Shown here in pieces: positions 25,983 to 33,600 of a stretch of DNA of 64,000 nt. Source of the stretch: Anaerotignum propionicum. GTDB lineage: Bacteria > Bacillota > Clostridia > Lachnospirales > Anaerotignaceae. Made by a program: the position numbers and the translations under genes. The notes beneath the pieces are model-generated. The model saw only the letters and a program-made list of their open reading frames with translations. It was not told the origin of the DNA and did not search any database. Position 1 is the first letter of the stretch, and every line of letters starts with the position of its first letter. The stretch lies in NCBI RefSeq assembly GCF_024461735.1, contig NZ_JANGAD010000009.1, positions 89,737-153,736 of the forward strand. The letters run 5' to 3'.

Positions 25983-26543
25983 GTGAAAGAGAACACAGGG
26001 AAATCTAGATATGTAATTTTGGGTATGCTGTCTCGAATGCCACTAACGGGATACAATATGAAAAAGTGGATTGAAAATGAATACAGCCATTTTTGGCAGG
26101 AAAGCTATGGCCAAATTTACCCCACTTTGAAAAAATTGGTTGCAGAAGGGTTGGCTGTGCCTAGTGATGAACAAGGAAATGGGCGAGGGCAGATTACATA
26201 TAGCATAACGGATGCAGGCAGGAAAGAGCTTGCACTTTGGTTACGTAAAGAGCCGGAGATAGAAAAGCTTCGATATGAAATACTACTGAAAGTATCTTTC
26301 GGTGAGAACGCTGAACCCAACGTGTTACTTGGACATTTAGACAATTTTGCAAAGAGAAATGAAAATATGATTCGTGATATGAAAGAGTATATGCAATATT
26401 TTGAACGCTTGAAAGAGGAGGGGATGGACTGCACTTATAGCCATTTAACTGCACTTTGTGGCGTTTACATCTATACCTCGATGAGAGATTGGGCTGAGGA
26501 GGCCAAAAGTATTATTTCACAGCGGGAGGTTGAAACTAAATGA
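25983..26543 (+). CDS. PadR-family transcriptional regulator
   Basis: 186 residues starting at GTG. The winged-helix DNA-binding domain occupies about residues 8-85: SRYVILGMLSRMPLTGYNMKKW, then GQIYPTLKKLVAEGL for the recognition helix and GRGQITYSITDAGRKEL for the wing. The C-terminal part is a helical dimerisation region of the longer PadR (Vir) type. The promoter carries three matching half-sites. It overlaps the following Fe-S protein gene by 4 bases, so it most likely senses something handled by that operon. Confidence 0.9.
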   Translation: MKENTGKSRYVILGMLSRMPLTGYNMKKWIENEYSHFWQESYGQIYPTLKKLVAEGLAVPSDEQGNGRGQITYSITDAGRKELALWLRKEPEIEKLRYEILLKVSFGENAEPNVLLGHLDNFAKRNENMIRDMKEYMQYFERLKEEGMDCTYSHLTALCGVYIYTSMRDWAEEAKSIISQREVETK

Positions 26544-27250
26544 GACAGCGGATTCGCAAAAGTATACTTATTTTTTCCCTTCTTCTCTTTCCGATAACAT
26601 TTATGCTTTTATCTCCTTTTGTAATAGTGGTATCTGCAGCAAATGGTGTATTCAATGGGAGTGCAATGATTTTTGGGTTGCTATTATTCTTTTCAATGGT
26701 TGGAAGTCGACTTTTTTGTGGTTGGCTTTGTCCCGGTGGTGCATTGCAGGAGAATATTGCTGTGGTCAATGATCGTCACTGGAATAGTAAAAAGAAAAAC
26801 ATCTCCAAATATATTACATGGACAATTTGGTTTTCATTTATTGTTTTTTTATGGCTTCAACATCCTAGGCTAAAAGGAGACTTCTTGTATTTTATTGAAT
26901 TTAATTTTCAATATTTTATTATTTATGCAATTGTAATGGTTATAATTTATTTGTTCACCCTTGTCACAGGCAGAAGAGGAATGTGCCACAGCCTTTGCTG
27001 GATGGCACCTTTCATGGTAATTGGTGAAAAGTTGGCGGACTTTTTGCATATCCCCAGATTCAGACTTGCAGCAAAGCCAGAAAGCTGTATTTCCTGTGGA
27101 AAATGTACTAAGAATTGTCCTATGGGTTTGGATGTAGAGACCATGGTTAAGGCTGGTGTGATGGAATCTAGCGAATGCATCAATTGTTTGGAGTGTGTGG
27201 ATGGATGTCCCAAGAAAGCCATAGGCTTTGGGGTATTCCAAAAACAATGA
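26540..27250 (+). CDS. Membrane protein with two 4Fe-4S clusters (NapH/YccM-like)
   Basis: 236 residues with about four helices. Near residue 59 it has CGWLCPGG, a motif of NapH/NosR-type quinol-side electron carriers, and the mirrored CHSLCW at about residue 148. The C-terminal soluble end holds two ferredoxin-type motifs, CISCGKCTKNCP and CINCLECVDGCP, for two [4Fe-4S] clusters. Such proteins pass electrons between the membrane and a soluble partner. The flavodoxin encoded next is a plausible partner. It overlaps padR by 4 bases. The electron acceptor is not evident. Confidence 0.85.
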   Translation: MRQRIRKSILIFSLLLFPITFMLLSPFVIVVSAANGVFNGSAMIFGLLLFFSMVGSRLFCGWLCPGGALQENIAVVNDRHWNSKKKNISKYITWTIWFSFIVFLWLQHPRLKGDFLYFIEFNFQYFIIYAIVMVIIYLFTLVTGRRGMCHSLCWMAPFMVIGEKLADFLHIPRFRLAAKPESCISCGKCTKNCPMGLDVETMVKAGVMESSECINCLECVDGCPKKAIGFGVFQKQ

Positions 27251-27318
27251 TAAGTTTTCAATGAGTGAATCAGGATACAAATTAATGTAATGAATGACAT
27301 TTTGAAAGGAGCGGTTCA

Positions 27319-27801
27319 ATGCGTACTTTAGTTGTATTTTTTTCTTTTGAGGGGAACACAAAATTGGTTGGAGAAGCTATTGCCAAAACAATGGATGCTG
27401 ATATTGTGGAATTAAAAACAAGCAAACAGTATCCAACAGAGGGATTTGGGAAGTTTTTTTGGGGTGGCAAAAGCGTTCTTTTTGGTGAGACACCGGAACT
27501 TATTAACGAGAAAATTGATGTGAGCAAATATGACACGGTTATAATCGGAACACCCATTTGGGCAGGCTCTTTTGCACCGCCTATAAAAAGTTTTATTTCG
27601 CAGTATCAAATGAAAGGGAAACGGATTGCTTTGTTTGCATGCCACGGTGGTGGTGGCGCAAAAAAATGTTTTTCCAAATTGAAAGAAGCTTTTCCGGAAA
27701 ATAAGTTTATTGGAGAAATTGCATTTGTTGAACCTAAGAAAAATACTGAGGAAAGCTCTAATGAAGCCGTTAAGTGGGCATCTGAACTTCAAAGGATTTG
27801 A
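27319..27801 (+). CDS. Flavodoxin-family protein
   Basis: 160 residues. The FMN phosphate loop is at the N-terminus (VVFFSFEGNTKLVGEAIA, with the S-x-E-G-N-T pattern), followed by IGTPIWAGSFAPPIKSF and ACHGGGGAKK for the isoalloxazine-binding loops. This is a small single-electron or hydride carrier in the cytoplasm. GAAAGGAGCGG precedes the ATG. It lies 68 bases after the Fe-S membrane protein with no terminator between them, so both probably belong to the PadR operon. Confidence 0.9.
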   Translation: MRTLVVFFSFEGNTKLVGEAIAKTMDADIVELKTSKQYPTEGFGKFFWGGKSVLFGETPELINEKIDVSKYDTVIIGTPIWAGSFAPPIKSFISQYQMKGKRIALFACHGGGGAKKCFSKLKEAFPENKFIGEIAFVEPKKNTEESSNEAVKWASELQRI

Positions 27802-27871
27802 AATTCTATGAGTGAAAGTTTTAATTGATATAGATAAGGTTGTTATGTGATTTAATTTCTGTAAGAAAAAG

Positions 27872-27903
27872 AGGCTGCCTTTATGGCAAGCCTTATTTTT
27901 TTT
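27872..27903 (+). terminator. Terminator of the PadR operon
   Basis: AGGCTGCC pairs with GGCAAGCCT (one bulged A) across a 5-base loop and is followed by TTATTTTTTTT. Confidence 0.75.
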
Positions 27904-27940
27904 AAAAAGATATATATAAGAGGGAATTAATGATATTTCT

Positions 27941-28198
27941 TTATATTTCTGTTTGTTTTAATAGCTCATCAGTGGTAGTATTAAAAATCTTTGCGAATGC
28001 AACAATTTCAATGTCTGTTACAAATCTTTTACCACTTTCAATTTTTTGAATGGCATTCTTATCTAAGTCGATTCCTATGAGTTGTAATTCATTTGCAAGC
28101 ATTCTCTGTGATACAGTAGGGGTTAGAGCCTTTCGTAATTCTTTAATTTTATTACCACAAAGATTTAATGATCCATCTGCATTTTTATTTTTATACAT
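27941..28198 (-). CDS. XRE-family helix-turn-helix regulator
   Basis: 85 residues from the ATG at 28198, which is preceded by GGAGGTG; an ATG at 28219 in the same frame lacks a site. The Cro/CI-type domain spans about residues 15-78 with SQRMLANELQLIGIDLDKNAIQKIESGKR as the helix-turn-helix. It is stand-alone, as is common for small regulators on mobile or accessory DNA. A perfect inverted repeat lies just upstream (28213-28233). Confidence 0.85.
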   Translation of the reverse strand: MYKNKNADGSLNLCGNKIKELRKALTPTVSQRMLANELQLIGIDLDKNAIQKIESGKRFVTDIEIVAFAKIFNTTTDELLKQTEI

Positions 28199-28212
28199 TT
28201 CACACCTCCATA

Positions 28213-28233
28213 TTGACATCTTCTACTTGTCAA
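28213..28233 (-). promoter_or_regulatory. Inverted repeat, candidate operator of the XRE gene
   Basis: TTGACA and TGTCAA separated by 9 bases, ending about 15 bases before the XRE start and next to its ribosome site. Its position would allow autorepression. A TATAAT-like box lies about 15 bases further upstream on the same strand. Confidence 0.4.
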
Positions 28234-28349
28234 TGGCTTTATTATATGGTAAATTGTTATACAATATGAAAGACTAGAGGGGTATTTTATTTTGGGTAGA
28301 TGCGCTTTTATCTATTACTATTTTATACAACTTAAATTGTGGTAAGCAC

Positions 28350-28390
28350 AAAAAAGGACTTATTAAATATCCATCCATAAGTCCTTTTTT
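28350..28390. terminator. Bidirectional terminator hairpin
   Basis: AAAAAAGGACTTAT pairs perfectly with ATAAGTCCTTTTTT over a 13-base loop. It ends the minus-strand gene at 28415 and would also stop plus-strand transcription. Confidence 0.85.
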
Positions 28391-28414
28391 AAATGAAGTA
28401 AAAAACAATCTTAT

Positions 28415-28588
28415 CTATAAACCCTTTTCTTCCATTTTCATATGATTGAGTGCATATTCGCAGCACTGGGCAACAAGAGAATTTACAGATATGTTATGTT
28501 CTGTGGAACATTTTGATAAACGTTCTACCAAAGTCTTTTCTAATCTAAAAGTTTTATTAACATATTCAGTTTTCTTTATCTCAAACAT
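28415..28588 (-). CDS. Small ribbon-helix-helix-like protein
   Basis: 57 residues that start MFEIKKTEYVNKTFRL and have the arrangement of a short basic beta strand followed by two helices (TLVERLSKCSTEHNISVNSLVAQCCEYAL), the pattern of Arc/CopG DNA-binding proteins. GAGGTGATA precedes the ATG. The gene is too short for most gene callers. It faces a 45-codon gene on the other strand across a region with a dyad, so it may regulate both. Function is inferred from the fold pattern only. Confidence 0.7.
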   Translation of the reverse strand: MFEIKKTEYVNKTFRLEKTLVERLSKCSTEHNISVNSLVAQCCEYALNHMKMEEKGL

Positions 28589-28613
28589 CTATATCACCTC
28601 ACATATATAGTAT

Positions 28614-28653
28614 AGTGCAAAAATTAGTAAAAAATATACGCTATATTTGCACT
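28614..28653. promoter_or_regulatory. Dyad in the divergent promoter region
   Basis: AGTGCAAA (28614-28621) and TTTGCACT (28646-28653) are exact inverted repeats 24 bases apart, centred between the small ribbon-helix-helix gene (minus) and the 45-residue gene (plus). The spacing of the repeats would suit two dimers on an operator. Confidence 0.4.
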
Positions 28654-28700
28654 TAATAATACAAGTGGTATTTGATATTATATTTTTGAGGTGATTATAA

Positions 28701-28838
28701 ATGGCGGATTATAAAGATATATATTTTCTGTTGCTCAATAAAATAACAGATACAATTAAAGATCTACAGGAAATACAGCAACAGGCAGAGGAAATGTACT
28801 TAGCGCAAGAGGATAGTATCACAAGAATTATAGAGTAA
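28701..28838 (+). CDS. Conserved-looking small protein, 45 residues
   Basis: The ATG has a strong site, GAGGTGAT, five bases upstream. The product begins MADYKDIYFLLLNKITD and is one long amphipathic helix rich in Gln and Glu, so it may be a coiled-coil partner. Similar small helical proteins are common on accessory DNA of Clostridia; no function is recognised. A terminator hairpin follows. Confidence 0.6.
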   Translation: MADYKDIYFLLLNKITDTIKDLQEIQQQAEEMYLAQEDSITRIIE

Positions 28839-28878
28839 CTCGAGAAATTCAAACCTGCAATGTAAGAGGAAGCGTAAA

Positions 28879-28926
28879 AACAAGAGTATTTGCCGTCAAA
28901 GGAGGTAAGATACTCTTGTTATTTTT
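28879..28926 (+). terminator. Terminator after the 45-residue gene
   Basis: AACAAGAGTAT pairs perfectly with ATACTCTTGTT across a 20-base loop, then ATTTTTAG. The loop contains AAAGGAGGT, a ribosome-site-like sequence with no start codon behind it. Confidence 0.7.
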
Positions 28927-28959
28927 AGTGGTGACAAGTGTTTTTATATACTTATAGAA

Positions 28960-29649
28960 CTATTTATGAGGATAACTATCAAATTCAAAACATCGCATTT
29001 CATTCTCGTTTAGGACTACAATTTTATTTCCCATCTTCTTGATAAGCCCTTGGGTCTCCAGTTCATTCATGCATCTACTTAAATGACGATAGCTAACTCC
29101 CAATATCTCTGAGAGTTCTTTATATGAAAAAGGGAAAACAGTTATTTTTGTAGAATTATTCATATATTCCAAAATATATCCAACTAAACGGTTTTTCAAT
29201 GGATATAAAATGTTATTTGAACTAATATTGCTGATTGCATCAAATTTATTACATAGGTCGATGCATAAATATTTCAGAAAAACAATATTGTTCATTCCAT
29301 AGGTTTTAACTTTATCTATGGGAAAAGCTATACATAAACAGTCTGAAAGAGCCTCCACATGACATCTATATCTAGTTTCAGTAAAAAGCTCAATATCACC
29401 TAAATTAGTGATTGAATCAAATATTCTCAAACACAGAATTTTTCCATCGGCTGAAACAGTAAATACCTTTACATTTCCTTCTAACAGTATGTAAAAATAC
29501 TCTATTTTTTCTCCTAGTTCACAGATGAGGTCTCCTTTCTTAAATTCAAAACATTCACGACTCTGTTCTAGATTGACATCAATAATCTCACTTAAATTAT
29601 ATTTTTCTAAATAGTTTTTTAATCTTGGATCGTCTTTATACTTTTTCAT
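28960..29649 (-). CDS. Crp/Fnr-family transcriptional regulator (YeiL-like)
   Basis: 229 residues. The cyclic-nucleotide-binding-like domain occupies about residues 15-135 (KKGDLICELGEKIEYFYILLEGNVKVF), with a long helix after it, and the winged helix is at the C-terminus (FSYKELSEILGVSYRHLSRCMNELETQGLI). It lacks the four-cysteine pattern of FNR oxygen sensors, although several cysteines are scattered through it. The gene is divergent from a pair of small transporters, its likely targets. The effector is unknown. Confidence 0.87.
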   Translation of the reverse strand: MKKYKDDPRLKNYLEKYNLSEIIDVNLEQSRECFEFKKGDLICELGEKIEYFYILLEGNVKVFTVSADGKILCLRIFDSITNLGDIELFTETRYRCHVEALSDCLCIAFPIDKVKTYGMNNIVFLKYLCIDLCNKFDAISNISSNNILYPLKNRLVGYILEYMNNSTKITVFPFSYKELSEILGVSYRHLSRCMNELETQGLIKKMGNKIVVLNENEMRCFEFDSYPHK

Positions 29650-29743
29650 ACAATCTCCAATTTTCGTTTATACTGACAAATGTCCTATCTTGTATTCTTG
29701 TCTGTATGATAATATTTATTCATTGCAGAAGGGAGTAACAATT

Positions 29744-30166
29744 ATGTATAAATGTATGGCTTCATTTGACGGCATTTTAATTGGCTTAATGGTAGTACTG
29801 AATGGGCTTTTAGCTTCAAAAACGGGAAATACCCAGTCCCTTATAATAATCCACGGGGCAGGACTCTTGGCATCCGTTGTTTTACTGATAGGTAGTGGTA
29901 CCCACCTAAATAGGATTAAGGGTTTGCCGTATTACCTTTTTACAGCGGGGGCGTTGGGTATATTTACTGTGCTGTTTAACAACAGTAGTTTTTTAAAACT
30001 TGGAGCTACACTTACACTTTGCCTAAATCTGCTGGGTCAACTTTTCACTTCTATGATAATAGATCATTTTGGTCTGCTGGGTCAACAGATTAATAAGATT
30101 AATTTTTTAAAAATAATTGGAGTTGCAATAATGGTTTTAGGGATTATTGCAATGATTTTTATTTAA
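29744..30166 (+). CDS. DMT-family small transporter, first of a pair (DUF606/YdcZ)
   Basis: 140 residues with about five hydrophobic helices, from the ATG at 29744 with GAAGGGAG upstream; a start at 29690 has no site. The pattern GILIGLMVVLNGLLASKTGN matches the DUF606 half-transporter family, whose members often come as adjacent pairs that probably form an antiparallel heterodimer. The next gene, 11 bases downstream, is the partner. Cargo is unknown. Control by the divergent Crp-like regulator is likely. Confidence 0.82.
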   Translation: MYKCMASFDGILIGLMVVLNGLLASKTGNTQSLIIIHGAGLLASVVLLIGSGTHLNRIKGLPYYLFTAGALGIFTVLFNNSSFLKLGATLTLCLNLLGQLFTSMIIDHFGLLGQQINKINFLKIIGVAIMVLGIIAMIFI

Positions 30167-30177
30167 GGAGGCATATA

Positions 30178-30615
30178 ATGCATATTTTCTTTTCACTATT
30201 TGCTGGAGGTTTAGTGATTCTATGTATTTCAATAAATGGAAGGTTAGCTAGCCATGTAGGATTGATTCAAGCTGGCATAACGAATTATTTAGTGGGACTT
30301 ATCTGTTCAATTGTTTATTTTTTTATAACAAGTAATGGCTCGCCCACAATTTTATATTCAAACATTCCATTTTATTACTTTTTAGGTGGGGTAGTGGGCT
30401 CAGTAATTATGCTTCTAAATAGTATAATCATTAATCATCTATCAGCAGTATATGTAACTGTTTTAGTGTTTATTGGTCAGCTTTCCATAGGCGTTTTTAT
30501 CGATTATTTACAGGAGGGTGATTTACCTGTGGGAAAAGTAATTGGAGGAATGTTGATCTTGGCTGGTTTAATTGTTTATATAAAGGGTGGGGAAAAGGAT
30601 AGCCTTAATACATGA
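30178..30615 (+). CDS. DMT-family small transporter, second of a pair (DUF606/YdcZ)
   Basis: 145 residues with about five helices. The start of the protein (GGLVILCISINGRLASHVGLIQAGITNYLVGL) aligns by eye with the same region of the preceding protein, and both carry the asparagine-glycine-x-leucine-ala-ser core. AAGGAGG precedes the ATG. The two proteins diverge enough to be an old duplication. A terminator follows. Confidence 0.82.
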   Translation: MHIFFSLFAGGLVILCISINGRLASHVGLIQAGITNYLVGLICSIVYFFITSNGSPTILYSNIPFYYFLGGVVGSVIMLLNSIIINHLSAVYVTVLVFIGQLSIGVFIDYLQEGDLPVGKVIGGMLILAGLIVYIKGGEKDSLNT

Positions 30616-30692
30616 TAAAATGCAAGTTTGTTAAAGAATTGTGAGTAATATAAAAGGAACTTATGTAATAGAGCTTAGATATACTGAGAAAG

Positions 30693-30739
30693 AGCCTTGT
30701 AAATGCTGAACTATACAGCATTTCAAGGCATTTTGTTTT
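30693..30739 (+). terminator. Terminator of the paired transporters
   Basis: GCCTTG-AAATGCTG pairs with CAGCATTT-CAAGGC (one bulged base) over a 7-base loop, followed by ATTTTGTTTT. Confidence 0.8.
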
Positions 30740-30788
30740 AATCTCATTCTCCTGAATCGATAAGTTAATAAAAGTATTTCTCATACAT

Positions 30789-31262
30789 CTATTTTGTTAT
30801 ATTAATTACTTTTAAACTGTTTTGCCTTGCATATTTCACAGTCTGGGTTGTTTCTCCAGTGGAATATATCTGGGCACAAATACAATACAACGACCTATCT
30901 ACCATGTATTGATTTCTCATTTTTATGCTATTATCGGTGTTAGTCTCCAAAATATAAACAATCTCATCCGCTTCATCAAGCAACCCATAATATAGCTTTT
31001 TCTCCTCTGTATTCCAATGTTCATCCTGATTTCTGCACGGCAAGGCAAATACTAACTTAACATCATATCCCATTTCCTTTTTTGCAGTAATCACTGAAGC
31101 TGCTATCTGGTCAAATCCAAGGACACCGCCTGAAATAAAATTCGTTACGCCTTGACTGATAAGGTTATCTACCTCTTGGTTAAGGCGAATTATAATGTGA
31201 TTAATTTTATCTTTCGGCAACTTACGATGCCCTGTAAAACAGCAGGTTTTTGATTTTTCCAT
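30789..31262 (-). CDS. SLOG-domain protein (YpsA/DUF1273-like)
   Basis: 157 residues from the ATG at 31262, with GGGAGG ten bases upstream; a longer frame to 31445 has no site and overlaps the divergent gene. It begins with the conserved CCFTGHRKLP and contains ISGGVLGFDQIAA, the nucleotide-binding glycine turn of the SLOG (Rossmann-like) fold, then LVFALPCRNQDEHW. SLOG proteins bind nucleotide-derived ligands and turn up both as chromosomal YpsA and in defence or mobile contexts. The exact role here is not evident. Confidence 0.85.
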   Translation of the reverse strand: MEKSKTCCFTGHRKLPKDKINHIIIRLNQEVDNLISQGVTNFISGGVLGFDQIAASVITAKKEMGYDVKLVFALPCRNQDEHWNTEEKKLYYGLLDEADEIVYILETNTDNSIKMRNQYMVDRSLYCICAQIYSTGETTQTVKYARQNSLKVINITK

Positions 31263-31385
31263 AATAAACATTCCTCCCTCATAATAACATGCACTAATTT
31301 TTAGTCCATTATAAGAATGATAACACATTTTTAATTTAAAATAAAGGTATATTAAGTGCATTTTTAGTTTGAGAGGATGAGTGAT

Positions 31386-31568
31386 TTGAAGAAAAACAAA
31401 CATATTAGCATTAGAATTGATGAAGACGTATTGCAAAAATTTCACTATGTATCTAGATATGAAGACCGCTCAGCCAGTGGGCAAATAATGTATCTCATTA
31501 ACAACTGCATAAGAGAATTTGAAGAAAAGCATGGAGCAATTGATGTGCCTGATAAAGCAGAAAAATAA
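31386..31568 (+). CDS. Small ribbon-helix-helix DNA-binding protein (Arc-like)
   Basis: 60 residues from a TTG at 31386 with GAGAGG nine bases upstream; the ATG at 31377 sits directly on that site and is less likely. The sequence KHISIRIDEDVLQKFHYVSRYEDRSASGQIMYLINNCIREFEEKHG has a beta strand followed by two helices, a classical Arc/MetJ pattern widespread in Clostridia. Divergent from the SLOG gene with about 120 bases between them. Targets are unknown. Confidence 0.78.
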   Translation: MKKNKHISIRIDEDVLQKFHYVSRYEDRSASGQIMYLINNCIREFEEKHGAIDVPDKAEK

Positions 31569-31649
31569 GGCTCGCTACCACGGCAAGCTTTATCCTATCA
31601 GCGTTTATTGTGCTAACTAAATTGTCCCCAATATTTTCAATAGAATAGA

Positions 31650-31690
31650 AAAAAGAGCTAAATGACATTCAAAATCATTTAGCTCTTTTT
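31650..31690. terminator. Bidirectional terminator between the small regulator and guaA
   Basis: AAAAAGAGCTAAATGA pairs perfectly with TCATTTAGCTCTTTTT over a 9-base loop; A and T runs allow action in both directions. Confidence 0.88.
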
Positions 31691-31789
31691 GTATGATAAA
31701 ATGATAATGTTCAAGAACGTTGCTTTAAGGTGGTTCTCATCCATTCAAACCCATTTGTATCGAAGATTTACAGCCTGATATAACAATTA

Positions 31790-33328
31790 TTATTCCCACT
31801 CAATGGTAGCGGGGGGTTTGGAAGTAATGTCATACACAATGCGATTAATGTGTTTTACTTCATTTACAATACGAACGCTGATGCGATCCAATACATCATA
31901 AGGAATACGTGCCCAGTCAGCAGTCATGAAGTCCGTTGTTGTTACACCACGCAGTGCTAAAGTGTAATCGTAGGTTCTGAAATCACCCATAACACCAACA
32001 GAACGCACATCCGTAATTACTGCAAAATACTGATTAATGCTACGGTCTAATCCAGCCTTTGCAATTTCCTCACGGAAGATAGCGTCGGCATCTCTCAAAA
32101 TGGATAGTTTATCTTCGGTCACTTCGCCAATTACACGAATACCTAAGCCGGGGCCGGGGAAAGGTTGGCGCCACACCAAGTTTTCAGGTAAGCCAAGTTC
32201 AATTCCCATCTGACGCACTTCATCCTTAAATAAAAGACGCAATGGCTCAATTAATTCTTCAAAATCAACAACGGAGGGTAATCCCCCAACGTTATGATGA
32301 GACTTAATTACAGCTGAATCACCGAGACCGCTTTCAATTACATCAGGGTATATAGTCCCCTGAACCAGATATTGAACTTTACCTATTTTTTTCGCTTCAT
32401 CTTCAAAAACACGGATAAATTCTTCTCCAATAATTTTTCTTTTTGCCTCAGGGTCTGTAATACCTTTCAGCTTATTTAAAAAGCGTTCTTGTGCATTGGC
32501 ACGTACAAAATGAGAATCGAAGAAACCATCAAAAATAGATTCTACCTCATCACCTTCGTTTTTACGCATTAAGCCGTGATCTACGAATACGCAGGTCAAT
32601 TGTTTACCGATTGCTTTTGATACCAAAGCGGCAACAACGCTGGAGTCGACTCCGCCGGATAATGCACAAAGTGCTTTTCCTGTACCAACCTGTTCGCGGA
32701 TCTTTTTAATCTGATCTTCAATATAATTTGTCATAGTCCAGTCGCCACTACAACCACAAACTTCATACAAGAAGTTATGAATAATATCGCTACCTCTTGG
32801 GGTATGGTTTACTTCTGGATGGAACTGTACACCATAAAAGCCTTTCTCGGGGCATTCAATAGCAGCAGCAGGACAAGTTGCAGTTTTACCAATAATGCGG
32901 AAGCCTTCAGGCATTTCTGTCACAAAGTCAGTATGGCTCATCCAACAAATCTCTTTTTCACCAATATCCTTAAGCAGTTTGCTGCTTGTATCAAAGGAAA
33001 CCTCTGTTTTGCCGTATTCACTCTTTTCCTGGGCATTTCCAACTTTTCCGCCTAGGGTATATGCCATCAACTGGCAGCCATAGCAAATGCCTAAAACAGG
33101 AATGCCAAGCTCAAATATTTCGGGATCACAGTGGGGGGATTTTTCATCATACACACTATTAGGCCCACCAGTGAAAATGATACCCTTGGGATTTTTTGCC
33201 TTGATCTCTTCTATAGGCTTATTCCAAGGCATGATTTCACAATATACATGATGTTCTCTGACACGGCGCGCAATCAACTGATTATATTGGCCGCCAAAGT
33301 CTAATACGATAATCATTTCGTGGTTCAT
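31790..33328 (-). CDS. guaA: GMP synthase (glutamine-hydrolysing)
   Basis: Converts XMP, ATP and glutamine to GMP, the last step of guanine nucleotide synthesis. 512 residues. The N-terminal class I glutamine amidotransferase domain has the nucleophile in [10 protein letters not shown] and the histidine in [11 protein letters not shown]; the ATP pyrophosphatase domain has the P-loop SGGVDSSV; the C-terminal dimerisation domain ends in [10 protein letters not shown]. The ATG at 33328 has GGAGG six bases upstream, while the frame is open much further. It is divergent from a purine permease, and its leader has a terminator-like hairpin. Confidence 0.97.
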   Translation of the reverse strand: MNHEMIIVLDFGGQYNQLIARRVREHHVYCEIMPWNKPIEEIKAKNPKGIIFTGGPNSVYDEKSPHCDPEIFELGIPVLGICYGCQLMAYTLGGKVGNAQEKSEYGKTEVSFDTSSKLLKDIGEKEICWMSHTDFVTEMPEGFRIIGKTATCPAAAIECPEKGFYGVQFHPEVNHTPRGSDIIHNFLYEVCGCSGDWTMTNYIEDQIKKIREQVGTGKALCALSGGVDSSVVAALVSKAIGKQLTCVFVDHGLMRKNEGDEVESIFDGFFDSHFVRANAQERFLNKLKGITDPEAKRKIIGEEFIRVFEDEAKKIGKVQYLVQGTIYPDVIESGLGDSAVIKSHHNVGGLPSVVDFEELIEPLRLLFKDEVRQMGIELGLPENLVWRQPFPGPGLGIRVIGEVTEDKLSILRDADAIFREEIAKAGLDRSINQYFAVITDVRSVGVMGDFRTYDYTLALRGVTTTDFMTADWARIPYDVLDRISVRIVNEVKHINRIVYDITSKPPATIEWE

Positions 33329-33374
33329 CATTAACCTCCATACAAATTTCAATGTCATCCGATTTCTTGAAATG

Positions 33375-33400
33375 AAAAGCCGCCGAAAAATTCCGACGGC
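33375..33400 (-). promoter_or_regulatory. GC-rich hairpin with T run in the guaA leader
   Basis: On the minus strand GCCGTCG pairs with CGGCGGC (one G-U pair) over an 8-base loop and is followed by TTTTCATTTC. It begins about 10 bases after the expected transcription start and lies about 47 bases before the guaA ATG. It could be an attenuator. No guanine or other purine aptamer consensus is recognisable near it. Confidence 0.5.
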
Positions 33401-33413
33401 AGATTCTCTATTT

Positions 33414-33442
33414 ATATTAGCATAGGCCACAAATATTGACAA
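33414..33442 (-). promoter_or_regulatory. Promoter of guaA
   Basis: On the minus strand TTGTCA (33442-33437), a 17-base spacer and TAATAT (33419-33414), with TG two bases before the -10 box. Confidence 0.65.
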
Positions 33443-33509
33443 GAGAAAAAAACTATGAAATATATTGCCTGTTATTTGGAATCTTTGTAGAATATACAGT
33501 TGTAAACCG

Positions 33510-33538
33510 TTGACAGGTCAGCTTTACTTTGTTATCAT
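33510..33538 (+). promoter_or_regulatory. Promoter of the purine permease
   Basis: TTGACA (33510-33515), a 17-base spacer and TATCAT (33533-33538). It leaves a short leader of about 55 bases with no recognised riboswitch. Confidence 0.65.
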
Positions 33539-33600
33539 CTTAAAGTCATTGTCTTAATTTTTATATTTTTTATTCATACCTACTATAAGGAGGGAAAAAC

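Noticed and set aside
26530..26772. 80-codon frame overlapping the padR/Fe-S junction
   Set aside because: It lies in another frame of a well-supported gene and encodes no recognisable domain.
31263..31445. Longer SLOG protein starting at 31445
   Set aside because: The extension overlaps the divergent small regulator, lacks a ribosome site and is compositionally odd; the ATG at 31262 has GGGAGG.
33329..33600. Purine riboswitch expected between guaA and the purine permease
   Set aside because: Neither strand shows the conserved purine aptamer core or its loop-loop pairing; only ordinary promoters and a small hairpin are present.
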